Assembly: GCF_014633365.1 (NCBI RefSeq)
Contig: NC_068350.1
Coordinates: 10,269,922-10,333,921, forward strand
DNA from: Diospyros lotus
Lineage: Eukaryota; Streptophyta; Magnoliopsida; Ericales; Ebenaceae
Length of the DNA: 64,000 nucleotides
Reading direction: 5' to 3'
Below the pieces are notes generated by a model. That model saw nothing but the letters and a program-made list of their open reading frames with translations, had not been told where the DNA came from and ran no database searches. Shown piece after piece: positions 1 to 11,110 of the stretch. Positions within the stretch are counted from its first letter, which is position 1, and each line of letters starts with the position of its first letter. Made by a program: the position numbers and the translations under genes.

Positions 1-550
1 GGAGCCTCAAGGAAAAGAAAAAGTTTTATTCTTATTGGTAACTTGTATTGTTTCATTTTCCTTGTATATTGTTCTTGTATTGATATCCATTTTAGTCTAA
101 GTGTGTTGGACAAATGATTGATTTATTTGTATTGGATTGTGGTGTGGCATCCTAGAGCCTATTGTAATCTAGGTGTTATTGTTGTATGGTTGTATTAATT
201 TTCGGGGTGAGTTAAGGGGTAAACCTCAGGGTGTACAAGTTTCCTAGCTGTTCTTGTGTGGAAACCTAGTGGTGGTTTTAGTGGAACCTCAAGTGTCGGT
301 TTGACCTTGAGAGAGTGGAGTAGGTGTTGGAGACACCGAACCACTATATATCTTATGTTTATATTGTGGTTGTTTGTGTATTTATATTGCTATCATTTCC
401 AAACAACATATATATTTATAATAAGTGTATTTTGTGTATAAGAAAATCTCAAGAGTTTTAAAAGAGAAGAATCAATTCAATAAGTTTTTAATCACTCAAT
501 TCACGCCCCCCCCCCCCCCCCTTTTGAGTGGTCATTGTGTGTGTCAAGGG
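1..550 (+). mobile_element. LTR-like fragment of a probable copia retrotransposon (truncated by window start)
   Basis: The text resembles the R/U5 part of plant copia LTRs: T/G-rich sequence, a stretch around 240-345 with 'gagagtggagtaggtg' and 'gagacaccgaacc', and a 16-base C run at 506-521 followed by CTTTTGAG. No coding region, partner LTR or target duplication can be seen because the left side is cut by the window. The family assignment is from general resemblance only. It could be any degraded LTR. Confidence 0.3.
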
Positions 551-1430
551 ACCAAAAGCCATTTGTGTAAAATAATACTATGAGACTTCAAATTAATTTT
601 ACCATTTTAGCCACGCGTCCACACCACTACACTGCTTCATTGTTCTCAACTTTTTCTTCTCTTTTATTTTCTTTTGTCATGTAGGTTGTACTGCATCTTC
701 CTTACCTTTTCTTATTTTATTTGTTTTCTTCCAAAATAGCTTCAACGACGGCTTCTCTTTTTCCTTCTTTTCTTACGTTCTTCTTTTCCTTCTTGCACAC
801 AGTCTAACAAAACCAGCTACAACTACAAATAGACCCATCATTGATGGTGAAATTTCCAATTGCAGTTCATCTTCCACAAGCTTCTATCAACCAGCTATTA
901 TTCATATGTTCTTTGTCAATGGAAATTTCCAATCTACTTGTTGATTCGTCTTATTCAATCTCCTTCTTGGATTGTTGCTTATTCTATTTGAATCGCAACA
1001 AGTACCTTTGATGGGTTCTTCTTGTTTTTGGTGTCACTATTTTCTTACATCACTCATACCCCTTATATTATACAATAGATATTCGTACATATGTTATATA
1101 ATAGATATCTCTAGGTTGCATAATCTTTTATGTTATAACACAACACCTCTATGATGTTTTGCCTTTGTTATGCTTTTCATGATGAAAAACAATATTAATT
1201 TTATGTTGATAAATTTGATTGGTGCATCTTTCTTTTCAAGCACCAAAATGAAAATCAATTTCATCCAATGCCAAAAATTTTATTCTCAAAATATCTTGAT
1301 GGCATTTGGAAAATCAAGTTTTAGTGTCAAAAAGAATCATTTACTTTTGATGTATCAAAAATGATTTTGAGTAGCTTGAAAAATGTAGTAATGTTTTTAA
1401 AATGCCAAGTCAAAGTTGTAGACCGCTTTT
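551..1430. other. Unassigned AT-rich intergenic DNA
   Basis: No reading frame with a recognisable product, no tandem repeat and no paired terminal repeats were found. Only short spurious frames of about 60 codons exist. Confidence 0.5.
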
Positions 1431-1765
1431 AGCATTTGGTCGATTGTTTTTGGACCAAGAGTCGACTCCCAGTCATGGAAAGTCGACTCCTAATAATGCC
1501 AGTCAACTTTGGCTAAGCTTTAGTTGACCTAGCCAAGAGTGTGTTTTGCAGAGTCTTTGAAAGTCGACTCCTGCTTGATGGAAGTTGACTCTTGCTGATG
1601 GAAGTTAACTCTCGCTCTCAAAAGTCGACTCTCATTCGACTGTTTTTTATATACTGTTAACTAATTCTTATTTGCTGTCAACTGTTTTTGTCTCTAATGA
1701 CTAATTTTGCTGGTCCAACAACTAGTTTCTTTTGAAACTCTTGGGATGCCAAGTAAGCTTTAGTC
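1431..1765. repeat. Cluster of AAGTCGACTC-type motifs
   Basis: At least six copies of a 10-12-base motif with core GTCGACTC or GTTGACTC occur between 1448 and 1640, separated by 15-60 bases. The core contains the palindrome GTCGAC. The same motif recurs at 4130-4230, upstream of the TATA box of the solo LTR at 2901-4580. This cluster may therefore be a remnant of the U3 of a related LTR. That link is inference. Confidence 0.5.
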
Positions 1766-2630
1766 GACCGTTTTTCAAATACAAATTTATCACATGATGA
1801 AATTAATTTTTATTTAATAATAAATTTTTTAATCAAATAAAAACATAATATTCTAAATGTCATTAAGAAATTTATCACAGGATAGTTTGGCAATGAATTT
1901 AATTTTCATTCAACAATTTTGATCAAATAGAAAATAATATTTCAAATGTCATCAAGAAATCTATTACAAGATTTTTAACATTCAATTGTATGATAAAATT
2001 AATTTTTATTTTGATCCTTGATAGATCATATAAAAACTAATTTCATGCACCAAGTTAATAAACATAAATAAAATACTTTTATCATTAAAATATACTTGAT
2101 TTTCATCAAAATTATATTAAAGGAAAAACATTAATTTATCAATAACATGTATTTCGTCAGTCGACAGATAACTCTTTTGCCTTTGAAAACTTTTATCTTC
2201 ATTTTGACCAACTATTCAAAACTATTTTATGAAAACCATTTAGGGGATTTATGCGAATCTCCATCTATAGAAAATTATATATCATTTGGTTTTCATTTTA
2301 ACAAAACACTTGAAATTGATTTATGTTTTGAAATCATATACTTTGATTTAGAATATAAAACTATTTGATGTTTTTCATCATCAAAACTAAACACAAGAGT
2401 AAAATATTAATGTAAGGTAGTTAATTACGCCTGGTTTAAGCTAACCAATATAAATTCATTTGTGTCATTTATCTTTCTTGTTTTCTATTTCTTTAAGCAT
2501 TTGTTTTGACATTTCATATTTCTTATTTTATTTCACTAAAACCTCATTCAAGCAATAGTTTTTCAAAGTTTAAGCTAATTTTTAAATCACCCATTTCAAA
2601 GTTTAAGCTAATTTGTGGTGCCACTCATTG
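1766..2630. other. Unassigned AT-rich DNA
   Basis: The stretch is strongly AT-rich with weak internal similarity, such as several 'atcaagaaatttat' and 'aattaatttttatt' phrases around 1795-2010. I see no gene, clear repeat boundary or RNA gene. Confidence 0.4.
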
Positions 2631-2900
2631 TGTTAATCCAAAACACAACACACTAGTTGTATACACCAAACATATACAATTAGTACCCTTACATTATACT
2701 ATGGATATATATACATTACAAAATGAATATCCCAAGTTGTACCATGGTTGTATCAAGCTAGGTTGTACCACACATGCAATTGATTATGCCAAGGTTATAC
2801 CAGGGAATGTAGTACATACTGCTTACATTAGATGATTGATACCTTTATGATATACTATCGATACCCCTAACATAATATTGTATCACAGATGCCAATATTA
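2631..2900. repeat. Degenerate ~20-bp minisatellite, left block
   Basis: Imperfect head-to-tail copies of a unit resembling ATACCCTTACATTATACCA are visible from about 2640. The array stops abruptly at the start of the LTR at 2901 and resumes at about 4590 with the same unit. The LTR was therefore inserted into the array. Confidence 0.6.
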
Positions 2901-4580
2901 TGTTAGTGTTGTGTGCCCTAATGCTAGATTTAGATGACGTCTAGTGGGCTTGTATAATTAAATACAGTTGTTGTCTTTACACATATCTATAAAAGACATG
3001 GTTATCCTCATTCAAAAGCTCTTCAATTATCCTATGAATGAGTCCTTAAATCTCCTCTGTTGAGAATCATATTCTCAAGAAGTTGAGACTGTATGACAAA
3101 ATTCTTTGGTAACGGGACTTTTTAAAAGATTCCTAATCCTTAGATTCTTCGGATGGATACTCTAATTAGTCAAGTATGGACTAGCACAGGAGTTACTACC
3201 TCATTTAGTATGAGATACTAATGGAAGAATGGTGTGTCACATGCCATATGATATGGAGATGTTTCTAGTAGACATGTGGTTGGTTGTTGGGGAACAACAC
3301 ACCGAATGTGACATTGATGACTGACCACATGGCATAGTGGATAATGGTTATGTCATCTAGTTGCAATGGTGTTGCTAATCCTTAGACTTGAAACAACATG
3401 GTTGTCTTGTGTATTGGTGTGCGTGATTTGCTAATGAGTCAAATTATCTAATTGCAATGTTGGAATGTTTATCTATGTGGTTCCGTATTGCTGGTATATA
3501 GAGACAGGTGTTGGGGATAGGATCCATCGCCCTCATCATTATTGATGGGATGAACATTTTATGTGATGTTAGTGTAACGGGACAATCCCTGGTTAGGGCA
3601 GATTGAATATCAGGAAAGGTGTTTCCTGAGGGGTCATCTAGTTACACTGATGAAGTCAGACACATAGTTACAGAGTTTTTGAGTTTATCACTGCATGGCT
3701 CTCGCTCAGTTGGGACGTTAAGTGATTAAAGGATTATAGCACACGGTAATCGTCAACTGTAATAGATTCACTTGAAATGAGACTTCACTGCCTCCTATAC
3801 TGTCCTAAACCATTGCTAGGCGTTATTTCTGAACTCTCATATCGTCATCGGGATATGGAGAGATTCTGGTGATGGGTTAAGGTGTTGGTCGGTATCAAAA
3901 TAAGTTTTAGTGCTATTTGATTGCTAGCAGGTAGTGAACCTAGAAAGTCACACACCCTACAATGTTGTTTCTGGTATTAACATTTTTCACCTAATGTGTC
4001 TCGGGCATCATTAATAGTTGATGATGGTTTTAGATGTGTCATTAAGTATTAATGACAGCAGTTCGTTAATAGTTAATGAGCCAGTAGTTCACATATTCGA
4101 TTATTTGTTTAGGTTGTTGGGTGTTACGGGAGTTAACTCCCTGAAGCTGGAAAGTCGACTCTCCTACAGCTGTAGTCGACATGAAAGTTGACTCCCCTAA
4201 AACTGTAGTCAAACTAAAAGTCAACTCCCGATGTTTCAAGGACCCACGTCACGTCAAATTGGATCCTTTTTTGGGGTGACTCAACCATCAATTGAAACTC
4301 TATAAAAGAATTTACAGAAGGAACTTAGTGCTTGCTTCATTCTGTAATTTTTTGCTTTCTTCATTCCTTTTCTGCTTCAGTTAAAATTACAGGTGCATAA
4401 TTGTCATGCAGGTTTTGAGACATGGGTACTGGTGATACAGGATTCCTCTAGTTTAGAACGGAAATAGGTGACTGGAATGGTACCAGATAGCACACTAAGT
4501 GTGGACAACCTAGGGCTACCACAACAGGAGGTAGAATCTGGTTTTAGTATAGGAAATAGTTTATGTACCCTAACCTAACA
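2901..4580 (+). mobile_element. Probable solo LTR, 1.68 kb
   Basis: The block starts TGTTAGTGTTGTG and ends CCTAACCTAACA, giving the TG...CA ends and the short inverted repeat TGTTAG/CTAACA typical of LTRs. A TATA box (CTATAAAAG, near 4298-4306) lies about 280 bases before the right end, as expected for U3/R. GTCGACTC-type motifs stand 70-170 bases upstream of it. The same minisatellite lies on both sides, so this is an insertion. No internal region or second LTR is present, so it is called solo. I could not find a matching 5-bp target duplication (TATTA on the left, TTGGA on the right), which weakens the exact boundaries. Confidence 0.55.
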
Positions 4581-4589
4581 TTGGACTTC

Positions 4590-5538
4590 AGGTATGCATT
4601 TGTTATTATTTATGTGATGAGTATACATATTACTTAAATATCCAAACTGTGTATAGTGTGTATTTATTGTACTCCGTTGTGCATCTCTAATGTGATAAAA
4701 AATTTATTTTTCCTTACACTACTATACATGTTATCTGTCATGTTATACCATAGATACCCTAACATCATACCACAAATACCTCAATGTTATATCATAGATA
4801 CCTTTACGTTATTTCATGGATACCCTTGTGTTATTCTACGAATGCCCCCATATTATACCATAATTACCCTTACATCATATTATAGATAGCCCTACATTAT
4901 ATCATGAATTCTCTTATGATATACCACATATATCCCTACTTATACCAAAAATGTTCATATATTATACCATAGATACTCGTATGTTATACCACAAATACCC
5001 ATACTTTATACAATGAACCTTACACCACGAATACTACTAAGTTACAATACAGATACCCTTCTTTATACAATAAATACCCAATTGGTATAGCATAGATACT
5101 ACTATATTATATGATGAATACTTCTATATTATACTGTAAATACCCCTATTTTATACTGTGGACATCCCTGCATTACACTATGATAAATACCCCTATGAAT
5201 ATACCAACATACATTTGCATTATATAATGGAAACCCCATGTAATACCATAAAGTACACATACATTATATCATGGATGCCTTTATATTACACCACAAATTC
5301 TCTTACGTTATACCATAAATACCCTTATATTTTATGACAAATACTCTTATGTTATACCACAAATACTTTTACATTATATCATAGATATCTCTATATTATA
5401 TCACGAATACTACTACCTCATATTATGGATACACTTATGTTAGTTATACAATGTATAAACTTGTGTTATATTATAAATATGTCTACATTATACCACGAAT
5501 ACTCCTATGTTATATCATAAATATACACATATCATGGA
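4590..5538. repeat. Degenerate ~20-bp minisatellite, middle block
   Basis: About 45 imperfect copies of a unit like ATACCCTTATATTATACCA run through this stretch, alternating 'catagat' and 'cacaaat' variants. This gives a tendency to a ~40-bp dimer. The array is cut at 5548 by the Mutator-like element and continues at 9683. Frames inside it are artefacts of the repeat. Confidence 0.75.
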
Positions 5539-5548
5539 TACATGTAAG
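5539..5548. repeat. Target-site duplication of the MULE, left copy
   Basis: TACATGTAAG directly precedes the element's first base. The identical 10 bases follow its last base at 9673-9682. Confidence 0.85.
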
Positions 5549-6027
5549 CAGGATTGCTATGTTGCCCGTGACGAGAAAACTTATGTTGCCCGCCGTGGGC
5601 CCCACCTCCCCCAAAATGCATGCCCCGCCCACAATTGCCCCCCCCCCACCCTACCTCCCAAGTCACATCAAAACAACAAGCCCTCCTTAATTTTAATTGT
5701 AATACAAGCATTTTATAAAAAATAAATTAATATAATTTATAAAAAAATAAATTAATAATAGACTTAACAATTGATTTGTTAAGGGGCATCCCTTTATGTG
5801 ATTTTATGTAATTTTAAAATTATCACAAATTAATTGTTACTTTTCATCAAAATATGGTATTTAAAATTTAAAGTATAATTAAAATCTTAATTTTATATTA
5901 TTTTACGTGTGATTTTATATACAATTCTATAGATTAAATCACGTCAACCCTCATTTCTCAAGTAAAATTGAACTCACGTGAACCACCCTCAAATTAAATC
6001 ACGTGACTGAATTATTTTTAATTAAAT
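5549..6027 (+). repeat. MULE terminal inverted repeat, left
   Basis: This arm is nearly the reverse complement of ~9150-9672. Shared landmarks are CAGGATTGCTATG at the tip, the C-rich block 5602-5660 (G-rich at 9540-9625 in the partner), and CACGTGATTTAATTTGAG on the right arm near 9172. The partners differ by scattered substitutions and small indels, including C-run length. Confidence 0.9.
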
Positions 6028-6703
6028 TATTTTAATTTTTTTAAATTAAATATTTAAAACACGTGAATCCTGTACTCCAAATTAAATCTCCTAAAGAGAC
6101 TCACAAACAACCCCTACCCGCAATTTCACTAAATGTAAACCCCCCCTAACAACACATGCGCCCGCAAATAATTGTCTCTCTTTCTCCCCCCTCCCCAATC
6201 ACCCAGCCAGGACCCGCCCCACCCCCAAACACCTAGCCAGGACCCCCCCCCGGCGCACGCACACACAAATAAATAATTGGCCCCCGTCCCTATTTCCCCT
6301 CGCCCCTTCCCCATAAAATCTTCCAATAAATCACTCCCTATCTCCCCCTCCCCCTAGGTAGCTGCAAATCCCCCTCCCTGTGAACACCCCCCCAATTAAA
6401 TCCCTGAACCAGCCCCTTTCCTTCCCCATTTAAACCCCACCCCTCTGATGAAACTCTCAGCATCAAAATCTCACTTGCAATTTACATTCATTCTGTTCCT
6501 TTCTTAATATATTTTACTCCATCATCACTTTTGGTATGTTGCTTATATTTTTTCATCTCTTAAATTTTACCTCGATCATTTTGTCTAATGAGCATTGTCA
6601 TTTACTAGTAGTATTGAAGACATACTTTGTAGTTAATTTATTGATATATCTTGTGTTGTCCTAATGTGTTATTTTTAACTAGAGCATAACTTTTTTTATA
6701 GGG
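6028..6703 (+). promoter_or_regulatory. MULE leader: C-rich region and putative 5'-UTR intron
   Basis: This stretch lies between the left inverted repeat and the transposase ATG. A C-rich part (6110-6420) has a short tandem duplication of CAGCCAGGACCC-like text. A possible intron runs from 6534 (TTTTG/GTATGT) to 6701 (TTTTTTTATAG), 168 nt, ending two bases before the ATG at 6704. The splice sites fit the plant consensus but are unconfirmed. Confidence 0.45.
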
Positions 6704-8749
6704 ATGGAATCACAAAGTTCTAATAATGTATATCTTCCTCAAGTTTCCAGTGGTTGAATTCTGAATATTGGCCAGGTATTTGAATCACATGAGGAGACTT
6801 ACACTTTTTACAATGTATATGCACGAGAAGCGGGTTTTAGCACTCGAATTGCAAACAACGAAAAGAATAAGGAAACGGGTGAAACTATATGCTTGGATGC
6901 AATGCTAGATTGTCGATGGTGAAGCAACAAACTGGCAATAGTTGGGTGGTTAGCCACTTCATGGAGGAACACAACCATAGTCTAACTACTCTTAGTAGAG
7001 TACATTTGTTAAGATCATGCCGAAAAGTCTCGGCGATAAAGAAAGCACTTGCACAATAATTTTTGGAAGCTAATATACCAACTGATGGAGATAGAGTCGG
7101 GTGGTCCATCATCGATGAGTTATACTGAGAAAGATATCAGGAATCATGTTAGCTTGTTGTGTCAGGAACAAATGGGTCATGACGCTGAAACACTAATCGA
7201 GCATTTCACATTTGAGAGAGAAAAAAATCCAAACTTTTTCTTTGATTACAATATGGATTCGGACAATAGGATGCTTCGTTGTTTTTGGGCTGATTCTGAG
7301 TTAAGAAGATCATATTCCTTCTTTGGCGATGTCGTGGTGTTCGATACAACCTACAACACCAACAAGTACTCGATGATATTTTCCCCATTTGTTGGTGTAA
7401 ACCATCATGGCTAGACCATTATTTTTTGTTGCGGATTATTAAGTGATGAGACGATAGAATCATTTGTTTGGTTGTTTTCGAAGTTCTTAGAAGCCATGCC
7501 AAACCAAGCGGCCCCTGCTGTTATAATCACTGATCAAGACGCTGCAATTTCAAATGCTATCTCGATGCTATTGCCATTCACTCTGCACCAGTTTTGCCTG
7601 TGGCATATTTTGAACAAGTTTTCGAAAAAAATCAACGTCATGTTGTATAATGAGTAGTATCACAGGCTGGAAAATACTATTAAACAGTCTGAATCGCCTG
7701 AGGAGTTCGAATAACAGTGGACTGAGATAACGGAGACCAACAATTTAGGCAGTAATGAGTGGTTGATCAATATGTATGAAATACACAATCGATGGGTACC
7801 AACGTATGTCAAGCATGTATTCAATGTAGGAATGTCTAATAGCCAAAGGGTTGAGAGAAATCACTCATTTTTGCAGAGATATGTCAACATAAATAACTCA
7901 TTGATGGACTTCATCACACGTTTCAATAGAGCGTTTGCTCATCAACGCCATGAGGAATTAGTTGCCAACCATATTGATCTCAATGAACAACCGAGGTTGA
8001 CCTCAGTTGTTATGATGGAGCAACAAATGGTATAGATATACACGAAGCATATATTTTTGTTGTTCCAGAAGGAAGTTGAGCAAAGCAACTTCTACATTTG
8101 TTCAAAGAGATCAAGCTCCGTAAATGCTAAGGTGTACAGCGTGGAGTGTTTTGAGCAAGAAAAAAAAATTGATAGGCACCGAGAACTAATTTATCACATA
8201 GAGTATGATTTCATATCATGCAGTTGTCGAATGTTTGAGTTCGACGGTTATCCATGTCGACACATGCTGTGCTATTTGAAGAAAAAATAAGTCTTGTTGA
8301 TATCGAAAAAATATATTTTAAGGAGATGGACAAAGAAAGCAAAGATTGGACCTACACACGAACCTTTAACTGGTTCATCAATCGATGATGGTTTTAGTCA
8401 ATCCTTAATGGCAAGGCATGGATTATTATCACACAAGGTTTTATTGTTAGTCAATGATGCGTCTTTAATAGATGCTTGCAGCACCTTTCTATTGAATGAA
8501 TTTGAAAATTTGCATATTAAGGTTCAAGATATTGACAATGGTAGAAATATCGGGATGAGCAGGAATATGAGCAAAAGTCGCGAGGAGACCCAAGTGGTAC
8601 ATGATCTGAATGCCATTAGAACGAAAGGGTACGAGAAGCGATTAAAGTCATCCAAAGAGAAAGCAATGTCCCAATCTACCAGAACATGCCGCATTTGTAA
8701 TGTTAGTGGCCACGACAAGAAGACTTGCCCGACATTGCATGATAGGTAA
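6704..8749 (+). pseudogene. FAR1/MULE-type transposase, decayed
   Basis: The product would cut and paste the element in the nucleus. Recognisable parts in order are: an N-terminal FAR1-type zinc-binding region (FYNVYAREAGFSTRI near 6810-6860, then CNARLSMVKQQ and HFMEEHNHSL in another frame); the MULE catalytic core (VVVFDTTYNTNKYSMIF at ~7330-7380, ITDQDAA near 7528, HQFCLWHIL near 7590); a SWIM zinc finger (CSCRMFEFDGYPCRH near 8218-8265); and a C-terminal CCHC knuckle (CRICNVSGHDKKTC near 8690-8730). From 7081 to the end a single frame is kept, broken only by stops at 7412, 7655, 7712, 8033 and 8288. Two more stops (6755, 7057) and two frameshifts (about 6890 and 7080) lie upstream. Every stop can be explained by C-to-T change of a Gln or Arg codon. 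The family also gave rise to host FAR1/FHY3 regulators, but the inverted repeats show this copy is a transposon gene. Confidence 0.9.
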
Positions 8750-9149
8750 TGTATTTGTTAGATTATTTCTCCAAACTAATTTAACTCATTTTACAAGTTG
8801 TGCTGCGAGTCTCGTATTACCATTTTTTTCAATCATTTCAAGTCAGATGGGTTGGATGACCCATATCACCCCAGTATTCTTTTGATGGCACACATAATGA
8901 TGGGTTCACTAGTATTACCAATAACATCTATGAAGATGTGAACGTCAATTTTAACAATTATTTCCCGTGATGGTTCAGTTTATTTTAACTCGATGTAAGA
9001 TTAGTAATTTCTTATTTCAGTTGTTATGGATGTTAATATTGTTAGCGATGCGTTTTGAATATTGTGTGACTATTTGATTAATAAGAACTATTATTTTTTA
9101 ATGTAACAATTATTAAGTTTAGACCTTAATTTATTGAATTTAATTAGTA

Positions 9150-9672
9150 TTGTATTAAAAATAATTCTGTCACGTGATTTAATTTGAGGGTGGTTCACGT
9201 GAGTTCAATTTTACTTCAAAAATAAGGGTTGGCGTTATTTAATCAAAAGAATTGTATATAAAATCACACGTAAAATAATATAAAATTAAGATTTTAATTA
9301 TACTTTAAATTTTAAATACCATATTTTGATGAAAAATAACAATTAATTGGTGATAATTTTAAAATTACATAAAATCACATAAAGGGACGCCCTTAACAAA
9401 TCAATTGTTAAGTCTATTATTAATTTATTTTTTATAAATTATATTAATTTATTAAGTTATTAAATAATATTAATTTAATTTTTATAAAATACTCATATTA
9501 CAATTAAAATTAAGGAGAGGCCTCTTGTATTGATGTGACTTGGGGGGTAGAGGGGTATGTTCAAGGGGTGTGTTCAGGGGGGCCAATTGTGGGTGGGGTG
9601 TGCATTTTGGGGGAGGTGGGGCTTGCGGTGGGCAACATAAGTTTGTCCACCACGAACAACATAGCAATCCTG
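9150..9672 (-). repeat. MULE terminal inverted repeat, right
   Basis: This arm is the reverse-complement partner of 5549-6027. It ends AATCCTG at 9672 and is followed directly by the duplicated target TACATGTAAG. Confidence 0.9.
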
Positions 9673-9682
9673 TACATGTAAG
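9673..9682. repeat. Target-site duplication of the MULE, right copy
   Basis: TACATGTAAG is identical to 5539-5548. Confidence 0.85.
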
Positions 9683-9790
9683 TTATATTACAAATACACT
9701 TATATTTTATCATGAATACCCTTATATTTTATCACAAATAAAACTATATTATACTATTAATAAAGCTATGTTATAACATGATAAACTTAT
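9683..9790. repeat. Degenerate minisatellite, right remnant
   Basis: Copies of the same ATACCCTTATATTTTATCA-like unit as 4590-5538 resume directly after the MULE. They fade out by about 9790. Confidence 0.65.
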
Positions 9791-11110
9791 ATCCGACTTT
9801 TGCAGGCACAAATCCCAATTTCTAGTGCTACAAACCTCATTTTTTAGTATCATGGGGACAAAGCCTAATTTCTAGATTGTACCTTTCCTTTTTTTTGGAA
9901 CTACAACACCAATATGGGATACCTATTTTTGGGTACCAGAGACATTTCTCAATTTTAGCATCACACCCACTTTTTCTATAATGACAACACCAATATTTTA
10001 GAATTGTGAAAACTCTAATTTCTAGTATGGCATGTCCTACTTTTTAACATTGCAAGGGCATCCCCAATTTTATATTACACCCTTATTTTTTCTAATATTT
10101 CATGGCCTATTTTTTAATATTGTAAGGACTTTCCTCAATACTAGTATTGTACCTTTTTTCTAGTATCATCATAACACCAAATTCTAGAGCCATGACACCT
10201 CACATTTTAGTATCACATGGACAAACCCTAATTTCTAGCGCCACACCCACCACAAAATCAATATTTTAGAATTACAAAAACCTTAGACTGCATTCTCTTT
10301 GTTGTTTTTAAGTCCTTTTTAGTTTTCGATTTTTAAAATAATGAAAACGAATTCTTTTTATTGTTTTTAAAAATGTATTTTTGAAAATAAAAAATATATA
10401 AAGAAAACTCAAAATAACAAAAAGTTATTTTGAGTGTTTTCTTCCAAAACAAACTCTAAACTTAAAACATATTTATTTATTCATATTTTATTATTGTAAT
10501 GGGAAAAAATATTACAAAATTTATTAACTTTAAAATATATATATTTTTAATAATATATTAACATTAAATATTTCTAATTTACTGAATAATCAAATTTATT
10601 GAATAAAATATTATTAAAAATTATTTTCAAAATTTCAAAGAGAGTACGTTTTCTAATTTTCTGTTTTGAGAAGTAGTTTTTCAAAATGACAAAGAGAACG
10701 TGTTTTCAATTTTTTAAAAATAGACTATTAAAATAGAAAACTGAAAATATATTCAAGACTTGAAACTAAAAATTAAAAAATAAAGAGAACGCGGCTTTAA
10801 TTTCTAATACCACAAACCCTACTTTTTAATACTGTAAGAGCATCTTCCAATTCTAGTACCACACCATTTTTTTGGTACCACAACACTAAATTTTAGAACT
10901 ATGAAAAATGGTACTTTTTAATACCATAGGGACAAACTCCAAATTCTAGTATTGCGCCTCTTTATTTTTTCAACCACAACATTAATATTCTAGAATTACA
11001 AAAATTCTAATTTTTAGTACCTCATATCTTACTTTTTACTACGGCAAAGGCATTCCCCAATTCTAGTACCGCATCTGCTTTTTTTTTTTTTTTTTGACCC
11101 CCAACACCAA
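9791..11110. repeat. Degenerate tandem field of 'TTCTAGTACCACA' units, split by a MITE
   Basis: Irregular copies of phrases such as CCCAATTCTAGTACCACACC, ACCAATATTCTAGAATTG and ACTTTTTAATACTGTAAG recur every 60-130 bases from 9805 to 10280 and again from 10800 to 11110. This indicates an old tandem repeat of roughly 110-130 bp. It is interrupted by the insertion at 10286-10796. A T run lies at about 11070-11089. No coding potential was found. Confidence 0.6.
10286..10796. mobile_element. 511-bp MITE-like element, TTA target duplication
   Basis: The left end GACTGCATTCTCTTTG and the right end (reverse complement AGCCGCGTTCTCTTTA) form imperfect inverted repeats that continue as AT-rich pairing. 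TTA stands immediately outside both ends (10283-10285 and 10797-10799). The block splits the repeat field at 9791-11110 and has no frame of interest. A TTA duplication suggests PIF/Harbinger (Tourist-like), but the tips do not match a terminus I know well. Superfamily is therefore inference. Confidence 0.6.

Larger units (their letters stand above)
5549..9672 (+). mobile_element. Mutator-like element (MULE) with long terminal inverted repeats
   Basis: A 4124-bp element begins CAGGATTGCTATGTTG and ends in the reverse complement CATAGCAATCCTG. It is flanked by an exact 10-bp duplication (TACATGTAAG) and inserted in the minisatellite. Terminal inverted repeats of about 480-520 bp (5549-~6027 and ~9150-9672) pair along most of their length. 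Between them are a leader with a putative 5'-UTR intron and a decayed transposase of the FAR1/MULE type. Long inverted repeats plus 8-11-bp duplications are the hallmark of Mutator elements. The transposase is interrupted, so this copy cannot be autonomous. Confidence 0.93.
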
